Of a stretch of DNA of 64,000 bases, positions 33,443 to 44,994 are shown piece by piece. Source of the DNA: Scilla litardierei (Eukaryota > Streptophyta > Magnoliopsida > Asparagales > Asparagaceae). The stretch is from positions 326,001-390,000 of the forward strand of contig CM061140.1 in assembly GCA_030789695.1 (NCBI GenBank), in the 5' to 3' direction. Each line of letters starts with the position of its first letter. The stretch's first letter is position 1. The notes under the pieces are model-generated. The model had not been told where the DNA came from, searched no databases, and worked only from the letters and a program-made list of their open reading frames with translations. A program made the translations under genes and the position numbers.

Positions 33443-33608
33443 GCTGTGAAGGGGTGTTAATCTGGACGCGGTTTGAAACCGCGTCCAAACCCCAAACAGC
33501 CCCCCCGCACGCGCGAGCCCAGAAGTTAGTCGGTTTTGCTAAATAGTTTATAAGTTGGTCGATTTTTTAAATAAGTTTAAAAAATTAGCCTAAATGCAAA
33601 AATTGTCC
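33443..33608. repeat. right TIR of the MULE (about 166 bp)
   Basis: It is the inverted counterpart of 26550-26756 and ends in GCAAAAATTGTCC next to the target duplication AAGTACTAA (33609-33617). It contains one copy of the 23-bp palindrome that is doubled in the left TIR. Confidence 0.9.
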
Positions 33609-33617
33609 AAGTACTAA

Positions 33618-34069
33618 CTTCCTGAATTTCAATTAATAGTCTTGATTGATGTCTGTATAGATGTCTATGGAAGATGTCTATGGAAGATGTCTATGCAGAC
33701 GTCTTATGTCCTGTTCCAGGCATATAATGTTCAGAATAATTTAGGATTTTGAAATTTCCAACATAGACGTTCGATTCCGGGGTTCAAATTAGAGGTCTCT
33801 TCGTATAAGAAGACATAATAGATAATGCTTAGGATATAATAATGAATCTAACCATATGAAATCAACTCTATACTCAATAAACAATATAAAATAGTATCGA
33901 AATTTCCTATGAAATAAGATCTTCGCTGTTTCTTCATCTTCAAATAGTCATCAAGTGTGTTCTCAAGTATGTAGATGCATATTCCTATTTATCTATCACT
34001 TGAACACTCAACAAAATCATTAGTAACTCATGAATTATTTTAAATATAATTTTAGTTAAATAACCAAAA
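33618..34069. other. unassigned AT-rich DNA between MULE and foldback element
   Basis: No gene is seen. The word ATGTCTATGGAAG is repeated in tandem near 33660-33690. The remaining sequence is AT-rich and shows no domain or splice-bordered exon I could trust. Confidence 0.4.
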
Positions 34070-36223
34070 GGGTAAATTGTATAAAAATACCCTCACGTTT
34101 GGGCCATTTTCACGTAAATACCCTCATGTTTATTTTGTGACAAATTGATATCCTGTAACGGAAAATAGGCTAACGGTGTTAAATTGGACCATTTTGCTCC
34201 TCTCCCTCACGTTTGGGTAAATACCCTCACGTTTGGGCCATTTTTACGTAAATATCATGAGGTCTCTTCTCTCTCTCTCTCTACCTAATCTCTCTCCTCT
34301 CTCTCTACAAATTTTCTATCTTTCTCTCTATATACCGAATCTCTCTCCCCCAATTCTCTCTCTCTCTACTGATTCTCTCTCTCTTTCTCTCTCTCTATAC
34401 CGATTCTATATATATATCTCTCTCTACCGATTCTCTCTCACCCCCAAACTCTCTCTTTATGTCTCTCTACTGATTCTCTCTCCTCTCCCTCTCTACAAAT
34501 TCTCTATCTTTCTCTCTATATACCGAATCTCTCTCTCCCGATTCTCTATCTTCCCCAACTCTCTCTCTACTGATTCTCTCTCTCTCTCTACCGATTCTAT
34601 ATATATATCTCTCTCTCTCTACCGATTCTCTCTCTCTACTGATTCTCTCTCTCTACCGATTATATATATATATCTCTATATACTGATTCTCTCTCCTCTC
34701 TACAGATTCTCCCTCTTTCTCTCTCTACACCGAATCTCTCTCTACAAATTCTCTTTCTCTCTCCCCCCAATTCTCTCTCTCTCGGGTGGGATGGTGCATG
34801 GGGTGGGTGGGTGTGCGTTCATGCGTGGGGGTGGATGGGTTGTGTGCATTAGGGGGGCTGGGGTGGGGTGTGTGCATGGGGTGTGCGCGCGTGGGTGGGT
34901 GGGTTGTGTGCGTGGGTGGGTGTGTGGGTGTGCGTGGGGTGGGAGGGAGTGGGTGTGTGTGGGGGGGGGGTGTGTGTGTGTGCTTGGGGTGGGGGGTGTG
35001 TGCATGGGTGTGTGGGTGTGTTTATGGGTGTGGATGGGTGGGTGCACGGGGGGTGGGTGGGTTGTGTGCATGGGGGTGTGTGTGCGCATGTGGGTGTGTG
35101 TGGGTGTGGTTGGAGGGTGTGTGCATAGGGTGGGTGTGTGCGCGTGGGGTGGGTGGGGTGTGTGTGCTTAAGGGGTGTGTGTGTGCATAGGTGGGTGGGT
35201 GGGTGTGGGCATTAGGTGTGAGTGTGTGTGCGTGTGGTGGGTATGTCAGCGTGGGTTGATGGGTTGTGTGCATGTGGTTTGTGCGCATATGGGGTGTGTG
35301 CTTAGGGTGAGTGTGTGCCTGGGTTGGGGGTGTGGTTGTGTGGGGTGGGCGTGGGTGTGTGGGTGTGTGGGTTGTGTGCATGGGGTGGGTGTGCGTGCAT
35401 GGGTGGATTGTGTGCATGGGGTGTGGGGTGGGTGGGTGCATGGGCGTGTGTAACCTGTTGAAGTATTGGCTCAATCTGGGCACTATAAGGTAGACGATCA
35501 CACATGCACTAATCCACCTCAATGCACACGCCCACCCAATACACACACCCACCCCATGCCCACACCCACCCCATGCCCACACCCACCCCAATGCACACAC
35601 CCATACACCCATGCACACACACGCACCCAATGCACACACACACCCACCCAATGCACACACCCGCCTCATGCACATACACCCATGCCCACACCCACACCCA
35701 CACCCTATGCACGCACAAACTCACACACAAACCCATGCATAAACCCACCCCAATGCACACACCCACCCACCACATGCACACACACCCCATGCCCACACCC
35801 ACCCACCCATGCACACATCCACACATGCACAGACTCACCCACCCCATGCACACACACCATGCACACACCCACCCACCCATGGACACACACCCTCCCCATG
35901 CACGCACACACACACCCCCATGCACACACCCCCCAATGCGTGCGCACACACACCCCACACCCATGCACCCACCCACCCCAATGGACACACACCCAATTCA
36001 GGGTATTAACTTATAAAAGGTCCAAACGTGAGGGTATTAACTTTTAAAAGGAACATACATGAGTAAATTTGTCCAAATTTCTGTCTTTTGGACGGAAAAT
36101 TAAAAAATGGTATCAACTTAAAAGAGTCGGAAAACGTTTGGGTATATATTTTGATGAAAATAAACGTCATGGTATTTACGTGAAAATGGCACAAACGTGA
36201 GGGTATTTTTCTGCAATTTACCC
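34070..36223. mobile_element. non-autonomous MULE-like foldback with microsatellite arms
   Basis: The ends GGGTAAATTGTATAAAAATA and, reverse-complemented from the right, GGGTAAATTGCAGAAAAATA start inverted repeats of at least 60 bp (ACCCTCACGTTTG, CCATTTTCACGTAAATACC). Flanking 9-mers TAACCAAAA (34061-34069) and TAAACAAAA (36224-36232) agree at eight of nine, as an old MULE-type target duplication would. Inside come a CT-rich microsatellite (34261-34790), a GT/GGGT-rich arm (34795-35450), a short unique centre and the complementary CA/CCCA-rich arm (35515-35995). No transposase is encoded; the long frames in the arms are repeat translations. Confidence 0.75.
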
Positions 36224-36293
36224 TAAACAAAACTTACAAGTGTGCTACTCAAATGCCAATACATGTAACAAATAGTTCTCTTCTGCTGTTTAG

Positions 36294-37058
36294 TACCGCG
36301 AAGAAAGGTCCAGAAATCCTTTGAAAGCATTCCAGGATGCTTTAAAACAGGTAACTAGATGTTGCTATGGCATTCTTTGTTATATTGCAATTCGGAGATA
36401 ACATTCCAACCGGATTATTCGTCAGGCCTTGTGCAAACATGCAAATACAAGTCCAAGAATACAATCGGATGGGTATTCTGGTGAGGTGAAGAGCCCAACT
36501 CCACTAGAGCACTCTTACGGTACTCCTTTGTATTATTTCTCTATGGTCTGTATGTATTTTATTATATATCTGGCCAAGCTTGTTAAAATATCTTATCTGG
36601 TATACATTGCACTGCCTTTTGCTGTCTGCATTGTCTGTTAGATGGGGGGAATACTCCAAGTTCAAGCAAACCAAATGGTGACTCCATCGAAGGAGGGAGG
36701 GGTAGACGGAAAAGGAAACTAAAAATTCATTATGATGTAAGTTGTTAAATATTGGTTTGATTTTGTTCCTATACATTTTTCTCCTAGAAAATTTCGATGG
36801 AAGCCTTCTTTGCCAACAAAAAGGTTCCATTCAGTGGGCATCCTATGCTATAAAGGCCAGTCCTTTCAAGCATATTTTTTCTGCGAGGACTAGAATGTAA
36901 GATTATTGTTCTTAATTTTCTGATTTCATGCTTTTCAGGAATTAACCTTGGAAGAGAAACCATCCAGAAGATTGCGACGACTAAGGATAATGCGGAACCT
37001 TGGCCTTGTAGCTCCCGCTGGATCCCCTTTTTCTCTATCAAACGGGAGGAGTGCATAA
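36294..37058 (+). CDS. last four exons of an unidentified host gene
   Basis: Four exons with good GT-AG borders join in one open frame: 36294-36350 (phase 0), 36426-36519, 36642-36736 and 36939-37058, ending with TAA at 37056-37058. The predicted C-terminus of about 121 residues begins YREERSRNPLKAFQDALKQA, passes a Ser/Pro-rich stretch, a very basic GRGRRKRKLKIHYD segment that looks like a nuclear localisation signal, and ends RLRIMRNLGLVAPAGSPF plus a short tail. The even phases and conserved-looking ends argue for a real gene. Upstream exons are not found before the foldback element at 34070, so they may lie beyond inserted DNA or be lost. I do not recognise the protein; a nuclear role is only a guess from the basic segment. 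Confidence 0.55.
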
Positions 37059-37936
37059 AACAGACATGAAAAAGAATTTAATATCAACTTTTTCAATTTT
37101 ACATCGGTCAGGTTTTTTTAAAATACCTACACAACGTGTGTGAGTGTGAGTGAATAAGAAGAATAAATGTATATATATCAAAGCCTTGTGCATTGATGAA
37201 TCAGGAGCTTCTTTGGAGGCTGGTTATTGTCATTATATTTTAAATTAATTAAGCCATGCTTGGTAGCACAGAACTGATAATTGTGCTAGCTTGTTGCGCA
37301 TTGGTAGAGCTTTGTATCATATTGTCCTAAGTTAATATTGAGATATTTTTTTGATGTCTTGTATCATATCTTTCGACATTAATAACCTGACCAAACAAAC
37401 CCTTAAAATTATTGTTAGAACTTTGCTATTTGAATCAACCAAAAATCGACGTCGTCTTTGGAAGGAAATGAAAACATCATATAACTATGTCTGGAGATCT
37501 ATGTAGCAGGGGCCTTTCCATCGCGAAGCCGTATCATGTTGGACATGCGTATCCTATATGGTTGTAAGAATTTGCAAAAGACACACCAAGATTGAAGGAT
37601 CATCTCATGAATCAAGCATGTACTTCTCCAACATCAAATACAAATGGATTTGAGACTATTATTAGTACTGCATCGTCTACATTGAGCATATTAATTCGGA
37701 CCGGATACAACTCAAAAAAGCAACATGAGCATCAACATTGATGGATTGGACACAGACACACATACATACACTCTCTCTCACTCTCCCTCCATTTCAAATA
37801 TATATATATTGATGATGGCTAGCTTACAGCAATAGGCATCCAGCTTTATGCAATATTCATAGAAACACTATAACAATAATAGCTTGATCAGCTAGATAGA
37901 GCTAAGCCAGGTACTCAAGCAGCAGTGAGTGACACG
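37059..37936. other. intergenic DNA between convergent host loci
   Basis: This stretch would hold the 3' UTR of the plus-strand gene and that of the BAHD gene. Both are AT-rich and no other gene is seen. A short (TA)n run lies near 37800-37811. Confidence 0.5.
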
Positions 37937-40900
37937 TTAAACAACATGGAGGAAGCATGTGTCTTTCTCCAAGTTCTTCATGGCCTCCCCATCCAGAGTC
38001 AGCTCCACATCAATCCCTCCATTCCCCTCGTTATCATAATCTCTGCCCGGATACAGGAATATCATCCCATCAAACTTATTATTCGACCCGCTCCTAACCC
38101 GTTCCGGCCTCCCAAACCCGAAATCCACATCGTACACCCTGAACCTCGGTGAGCTTCCCACCGCCACGCAGTTGATCCCTGCGTCCGTGTAGTACAACAT
38201 CTTGGGCTTCCCCTCGTACTCCTCCAGCCTCCCATTGATGGCCTTCGCATCGTGGCCATCGATCACCTTCTGCATCAGGCATGCACCAAATTCTGGCGGG
38301 CTCGCCAGCAGCAAACCCGACGCGGTGACGGTGAAGATGGCCTGTATCAGGTTACCAAAGTAGGAGTCGGGCATCGGAGGATCCACCCGCGTGCGGCAGT
38401 CGATGAAGATGGCAAAGACGGTGATGTCTTCGGGCCTGAGTCCACGGGCACGGCACACGGCGCGCCAGACATGGGCCCCTAGGGACTGGAAGGTGGAGAT
38501 GGGCTTGGAGTTGGGAGGGAGGTTGGCATTGGCTTCTGTCTTCAGTTTGTTGAGGGCGGGCTGGTGGAAGGAGAACACCTTAGCAACCAGGGGTTTGGGT
38601 GGGCCGTTTGGATCAGCAAGTTCATGGGCTTTGGGAGATGAAGGTAGGTCCACTTTCACACGTGCGGATCGGGCCTTCGTGCGGTCGTGCATCGGAGGAA
38701 TGGAGATGGCGCTTGAACCCGTACGGGTGATTTCGGCCCATGCTGACATGAAGTGCCAGGTAGAGTGGCCGTCCAGGACTGCATGGTTGAATGCACAGCC
38801 CAATGCAAGCCCATCTTTCAGCCTCGTGAACTGTGGGAGGAAAGATGCGGCAACAGCAATTTGTAGAGAAGAAGATCAGTTAACAGTAAAGATAGACGAA
38901 ATATTGGGGAATTGATTTGCAAACCCACGGGTTTACTCACGCGCACATACCACTTATTTACAAGTTTGCCATACAATTTTTTTCAATTTTTTTTCTCTTT
39001 TACCCCGCGCACAGACACCGTTTTACTTCCCAGCGGCACCCCGTGGACGATGAGGACTCACCTTCTTCCCCACCCCACATCCCCCCCAATCCCCATCCTC
39101 TCCGCCCTCCCCAGCCCCCTCCACATCTTCGCCAGCCACACACACCCCCACACCCCACCCCCCCTCCTCTCCCCTCCCCTCCCCTCCCAGCCCATTCGGA
39201 GATGACGGTTGATGGAGATGTGGGTGGAGGAGGGGGTGTGCAAAGATTTGGTGGGTGTCTTAGGGGCTTTTCCAGAAATTTGGACCTAGGAGTGCGCGAT
39301 GAGTAATTTCAATTGCAAACTTGTAAATAAGTGGTATGAGCGTAGAGTAGGAAGGTGGGGGCACAAATGAACTCCACAAATATTGGCTTATTTATTTACA
39401 AGTAAGTAAAATATTCAATGTTACAGCATATGTAAATATGGTAACATGCAACAACAGTTAAAGAGCTGGGTATGTGGTAAAATAATCGACTAAGAACAGT
39501 ACGGTATATTGCTGGGCAGGGCCTGGGAATGCTGTTAACATTTGCACTTATAAGCAGACATGATATTAAATAGGAGGAGGAAAAACCATTTTTTTATTAT
39601 GCGGACAAGGATGAGTGGCAGTGGGCGGTGGCAGTTTAAGAAGGAAGCTCGAAATCAACATAATTTCAAAAGGAAAAAGAGACGCAGCACAATTAATATA
39701 TGCCCACAGAAACCCGACGAACAAAAAGTCAGCAGTCTAGTGTATGTCAACGCAAAACAACAGGCTAATAAGAATCCATTCTAACGACTGTAAATACCGT
39801 TTGACCAATATAAATTATGTCGTCCATAGAATTTACGGATACTTCTCGTCCATAACTTTATCCTTTTACTATTATTTTATTGTTGTGACCATCACTTATT
39901 CTATCTCAAACTTGGTACCGGGCTGCGTGTGGTGGACATGGATCAACAAAACTAAAGTCCAAATGTTACTATTCAAGCACATATCGGGAAGTCACGTGTC
40001 TTACTTATTTAAGCCTTTACGGCTTTTTGCCCTTCCTTGGAGTGTGGAGCAAGCAGATGCACAGCACAGCGTGACTAAATATTAATGGTAATTAGTATGA
40101 CTGTCAATTGTCATGACATCCAACATATGGATCGATTCTGGACGACAAACTATGCATTAATTGCAGCCGTATTGTTGGTTAGCAAAAGATGACATCCTTA
40201 ACTCAAATTGGACCATTAGCGGCAGCATGCGACTTTAAGACCGACCATACCTCTAGATGGTTTATTTTGTATCCAAACTTCAGGGAAGAAAATAAAAAAC
40301 GAGTATAGATAATTTTATTGACTACAATATATTAACAACGGTCTAAACGAAAAAAGTCCGCTTTTTTAAAAAAAAAACAAAAGAAACTCGTGGGGCAGGG
40401 GCACTTCTAATCATGCGTCCCCAAAGGAAAATCTGATAGTGATTTGCACTAAAACAGATGTCATGTGCGAAAAAATTATAATTTAAAATTGATTCTACGA
40501 TCCCAAACCAAACCGAGAGATTACCGACTCAAATTCACGGCACCGGTGAGGGATGGGAGAGGATAAATTGTGCTAGTAAATTAGGAGATTAAGCAGAGTG
40601 AGATCAGAGGGATTCACCTGAACGGCGAGGAGAGGGCGGTGGAAGCCCTCGAGGTTCATGATGCCAGTGTACGGAACAACCTCCTGCAGCAGGCTGGTGG
40701 CCTCCCCCTCCGCCAGCTCTTCAACGGCAACGCCCTCCGCTTCCGCTTCTATAACCTCGGCACCAACGAGGCTGTTTCCGCTGCAGTGAACAACCAGAGA
40801 GCCGTCATCCTCATCCTTGCCAATCTTGCCGGCCAAAGGATAGAAATGGTCGAGGACGGCCGCCAGCCCCTCCTTCATCCTTGCCACAATGCCATCGAAC

Positions 40901-41130
40901 TCATCCTCTCCCCCCGATGCTTTGTACAGGAGGAGCTTCTGGTTGTAGTAGAAAGTGATGTATGGCAAGTCGAAGGTGATCAATGGGCACGGCGGTCTCT
41001 CAACCATCTTGCTGCTTGGGGCGACCATGCTGGATTTGTTCACCTTCACTACTGCTGCTGCTGCTGCTGCGGCTGCGGCTGCGGGGGGCTTTGGGCATTG
41101 ACCATTAGCGCCATTGTTCTCTATGGCCAT
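37937..41130 (-). CDS. BAHD acyltransferase (possibly DCR-like clade)
   Basis: Two exons on the minus strand, 40618-41130 and 37937-38830, are joined across a 1787-bp intron (CAG/GTGAAT ... CCCACAG/TTCACG) and give 468 residues, slightly longer than the usual 430-460. The start ATG at 41130 opens an N-terminus with a run of ten alanines. Exon 1 carries the N-terminal half (LITFDLPYITFYYNQKLLLY, DHFYPLAGK); exon 2 starts FTRLKDGLALGCAFNHAVLDG with the catalytic HxxxD motif. The second family motif DFGWG reads DFGFG (VDFGFGRPERVRSGSNNKFDG). BAHD enzymes are cytosolic and move acyl groups from CoA thioesters to alcohols or amines. The C-terminal wording suggests the clade of the cutin enzyme DCR, but the substrate cannot be told. 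The frame is intact, and the single intron is at a place usual for this family. Confidence 0.9.
38924..39359. mobile_element. MITE-like inverted-repeat element in the BAHD intron
   Basis: CATACCACTTATTTACAAG (from 38946) recurs exactly inverted at 39319-39338, and looser pairing extends outwards through TACTC and CCCAC. The interior has a C-rich tract (39065-39190). No coding potential; the target duplication is not clear. The intron remains spliceable in principle because both splice sites lie outside. Confidence 0.6.
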
Positions 41131-41255
41131 GGCTGCTGCAAGACAGAGTAAACAAATTCTCTAAGATGTGGGTGATGTCTTAGAGATCAAGATACTGCTA
41201 CTATTAGTGGCAAGCGCGTTGGGAAACTGAATTGGAAATGGAGGTGGGAGAGGGG

Positions 41256-41266
41256 GCTCTAAATAG
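41256..41266 (-). promoter_or_regulatory. possible TATA box of the BAHD gene
   Basis: CTATTTAGAG on the minus strand lies about 130 bases upstream of the start codon, within CT-rich sequence. The spacing suits a plant core promoter with a leader near 100 bases; the match to TATAAA is weak. Confidence 0.3.
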
Positions 41267-44112
41267 AGGAGAGGAATTGATGAAGGTGAATGAATAAGTG
41301 GGTGGCTGGTGAGAGAATTTATGGGATCTCATGGGGGTGGCTGTTCCCCACTTTTAATTTTCGATCATCTTCCTGTGAACGCTCTCACAAAAAAGAGAGC
41401 TGGCACTCGACCCATCTCAGCCTTTTTCCTTCTAACAAAGTAGTTCAGACTTCAGATAATGACCACCACCACCACCAAAGTCTACTTCTTAACACTTGAT
41501 TAAATATGGAGGATGCTGCACTTTCAGTCCAGTCCACTCAAATCTAACCATAACAACCGCTATAACGAGGTAAATTAAACAGCCAAGACATTTCATAGGC
41601 ATAGACATTGCCATCGATGTAATTTGGATATGCAAATCTTTGGAGGCAATAAGAGGAAAGACCGAGTCATTATTAGGCATGCATGCATGCTTTAAGAAAG
41701 GTAGCACAAGAAAGGGTCGGCATTAATAAATACCAGCTACACTGGTTCACGGCAGCAACCGAAAAAGACTGCTAGCTGCTACTGTTGTTATGGACTTGAT
41801 ATGCGCATAGTTTCTTTCTGTGTGATACCACCACTAACTGATGGGTGATATATGATTTAACTTTTAAATGTCTAGAAATTCCTGCTGATAATAATATAAA
41901 TAATAGGATATAATTAAAATCGTAACACAATAATTTTATTTCGGCCGCCCAATGGGTAGTTAGGTCCCCCACACAGCTATATATAATCAATGCCGACAGT
42001 TTGCTTTCTAATTTCTTCTAATTACATGACAATTATTTTGTGGATTCAAGGACAGAATATTCAAGATACCACAATCTCGCCCGTATAATAAGATGTAACC
42101 ATGAAGAATCACACTAGTCGGACTTGTTGTATAACGAATTCCCAGTGTACTCCAAAAGGGCTCTGTGGGGGCATGTGCAACCTATCAAACATACAAGTCC
42201 ATGTATGCAAATACAAAGCACTTGAAGTGGTCCATTATACATGTCACACTCTTGAGTCTTGAGGCCATTCGAAAGCCACAAGAAAAGAATACTGATATTC
42301 AGAGTCTATCGAAAAGAACAAACAAACACAACCTATGCAGTCTGCTCCAGAGGATAACACAAGGACAGTGGATAATAAATGACCAGAAAAAAACCCAAGT
42401 CTGCCTTTCCTGCAGAGCTCTCCCCCCAAGACCGATATGCTGATTCACTAACAGCAGCCAGAAAGTACATTCGGATATATACATGGTAAATTTCACAAAA
42501 GCGATGCAAATTTAATCGGGTGGGGTTCCACTATTCCAAAGTGCTTCCCTCCGTTGTTACGATAAAAAAACTAAAGGAATCATCAACCACATCCATCAGA
42601 AAGAATAAATATGGCATGTAAGAACAATGAATCACCAGAGGAAGCTCACTAACCCAACACAGGAATAAAGAGAATAATGCATTAAACAAAAATATGAATT
42701 ACCACGTGCCAACACCCTAGCTAGTTTAACAGCAGCTTAAAAGACAGAATGAAGGATCAGTCCAACTCGAAGAAAACAGACGGGCTCTGGCAAATATGGG
42801 TTGAATGTTTTGTCGTAATTGTAATCAAGATTCTTACCGGACAAAATTCACAGGGAGAATGAATTGCATTGAACGCCACGGTATCAACCGGATGGAGCCA
42901 AAGGTTTGGCCACCCGTCGAATTAACAGCCATGTGATTCAATCAATGGCGCATCGGATCCCAATTTATTTTGCCAGCCTGTCTAACTTATTTTCCACGGA
43001 AGAAAAGTGAAATTGGCAAATGGCATTATAAACTTCAGTGTCCCCTTACCAATCCATTAACTATTCCAGGAAAGCACACACCAAAACACAATAATTCACC
43101 ACAAAAGTAAGAGCTTGGTGTAGCAGTGAATTAAAAGTCTTAAAAGAGTACCTACCCACTCCACCTCTAGCTTGTTTGTGCCGAAAATTACTTCACCTAC
43201 TCACTGATGAGTTCAAGTGGTCTTTGGCAAAATGGCAAAATGATGTGTACTCATATAAACACCATGCCTTTACCGTAAGATAAATTGTAACATGTGATTT
43301 GAACATGCATCCAATCCGATGCAGCAGTGCACTTGCATCCTTTTCTCTCATGATGATGGTGAGGTGCACATATCGAGTGGCTTTAAAAGCAATTTATTTA
43401 CCCCTCCGCACCTTCCCCACCAACATACATATCCATGCACGGATGATGCTACGTACATTTATCTCGCACCGAAAGCTAGTATGAACAAAAAGGACATGTG
43501 GTTAACTTTCTTTGTAAAAAACGGCACATCTAATCCAACCACAATGATGTCCCTCACTGTGCTTCTGTTGTCCCTTGCCAAGCGACCATGGTACAGATCT
43601 ACATCTGTTTGACAGAAAAATAACAATTCCTTCCTGCCATATCTTACATTCTACACTGCTATGTTCATATATTTATCCCTTGTAATTCATCAATTAGTAA
43701 CCTCCTGCACTGAACTGGATGAAGGAAATAACATCCAACGTCAAATTACAGATACAAGGGAGAATCATCAAGTAAGATTTAGTTCATCAGAGGAATGTAA
43801 GTGGTTGCACGTAGGATGGTTGGGAGTAGGACCGTAGGAATAATAAGATAATGGGAAACAATGAAAAAGAGGCTTGGGAAAAAGATAAGAAAGAACCGAC
43901 AGAAACAGCACTATTATTGCTAATCATTACTCATAGTGTTCTTCCAACGCTTTCCTTTGTTTTTGTCATATAATTCACCTTTTCCATAAGTAGCGATATG
44001 CCAAAGTGTGATTGCTTCACTCCGCAAAACTTTGGGGAAGTTTTTGAACATTGTCTCCAAACGATCTCCTCGATAAGTTTTCCAAATAGTGTTCTTCAAT
44101 TATTCTACGATT
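41267..44112. other. non-coding DNA upstream of the BAHD gene
   Basis: I see no gene, repeat array or element end in these 2.8 kb apart from a short GCATGCATGCATGC run near 41679-41692. Open frames are short and have no coding look. Confidence 0.5.
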
Positions 44113-44960
44113 AGCTCCGGTCCAACAACCCATAGACACCCATGTGGCCGAACATTTCTTCATTTAAAGCGGCAACTCATAATGAAGGCATCCAATGACC
44201 GGCCGTTACGCGTGTCATCAATGGCGACTAGGGATGAGAATGTGCATGCCCAAAGCCCGATTGAGCTTCCAATTGGGCATACCACATCATCATTCCTACT
44301 TATGAAGGAATTGTAGGGATGATGATGTGGCATGCCCAATTGGAAGCCCAATCGAGCTTTGGGCATGCCCATTCTCATCCATTGGCGACAGCTCAGGCCA
44401 AAAGCAATAGAGGTTCGGATGTTACCCTCGAACGTCCCACATATATATAGTCTCTCAGACAACGAGAGATGGGACGGGAGGAAAGAGATTCACAAGCTGA
44501 GATAACTCTCCGATAATTCCTACTCGCACAGGTTAGGTACTCATATTTCAGAATCTGCTCCGGCCTAAATTTCTACATTTCCTCCATAGCTCGGCGCGAT
44601 AAATATCGGCGGATCTCCCAACAGATCGGACATAGTTACCACGGCCTTCCTTTTAGTTACCATCTGACTTAAGCATTAGAGGGGATTTGGGTCGGACCCC
44701 AAATCTGACACTCTAACGAGCTCCTCATATTGCAGGAAGCTGGAGGCGGCCCAGAGATAGCTAGAACTGGACACAACAGCTCGTACAGAGCTCTTCCAAT
44801 AGCTCGACCAGTCTGTAGCTACTAGAAGCTCGGATAGAGGCAAACTCAACCCGGAGTTGGCTTGTCCGGCATCCAGTCAGCTGCCAACGCAATCCTATGT
44901 CAGCTGTTGTAACCCTACCATCATTCAACAACATCAAGGATGAGAAAGCACCTGTAAATA
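44113..44960 (+). repeat. 5' LTR of the pol-less Tat element
   Basis: It aligns with 47370-48064 from AGCTCCGG through TTTCTTCATTTAAAG, TATATATAGTCTCTCAGACA (a TATA box near 44441-44448) and GTCAGCTGTTG to CTGTAAATA, next to the PBS. The terminal CA seen in the right LTR reads TA here. A 153-bp MITE (44229-44381) interrupts it. Confidence 0.75.
44229..44381. mobile_element. 153-bp hAT-like MITE inside the 5' LTR
   Basis: Long inverted repeats of about 65-70 bp (GGATGAGAATGTGCATGCCC; inner ATGATGATGTGG) nearly fill the element. The flanking octamers ATGGCGAC and TTGGCGAC differ at one base, and the other LTR shows the empty site. The TAGGGATG start fits hAT-type MITEs. The insertion is younger than the host retroelement. 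Confidence 0.8.
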
Positions 44961-44961
44961 A

Positions 44962-44979
44962 TTGACACCGTCTGTGGGA
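44962..44979 (+). other. primer-binding site of the pol-less Tat element
   Basis: TTGACACCGTCTGTGGGA starts one base after the LTR. It resembles the TGGCGCCGTCTGTGGGA-type site of Tat elements with two changes. Confidence 0.65.
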
Positions 44980-44994
44980 TTCGCGTCGACATTC

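Larger units (their letters stand above)
26550..33608. mobile_element. MULE with transposase and plant-mobile-domain genes
   Basis: This 7059-bp element is bounded by terminal inverted repeats starting GGACAATTTTTGCATTTAGG and by perfect 9-bp target duplications AAGTACTAA. It carries a three-exon MURA-like transposase on the plus strand (26995-29871) and a five-exon plant-mobile-domain gene on the minus strand (30474-32813). The genes converge on a long inverted repeat (30012-30427). Plant mobile domains are known from both host genes and transposons, including MULEs. Both genes are damaged (one frameshift in the transposase; one frameshift and one stop in the second gene), so this copy is probably immobile by itself, though its ends would still serve as substrate. 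Confidence 0.93.

Noticed and set aside
34233..36047. Very long Cys/Gly/Val-rich and His/Pro/Thr-rich frames
   Set aside because: Microsatellite arms of the foldback element translate in all frames; no start context, splice sites or domain.
39058..39306. Pro-rich frame in the BAHD intron
   Set aside because: It is the C-rich interior of the MITE-like element.
40639..41151. Plus-strand 170-codon frame opposite BAHD exon 1
   Set aside because: It is the antisense shadow of a GC-rich exon with a clear product on the minus strand.
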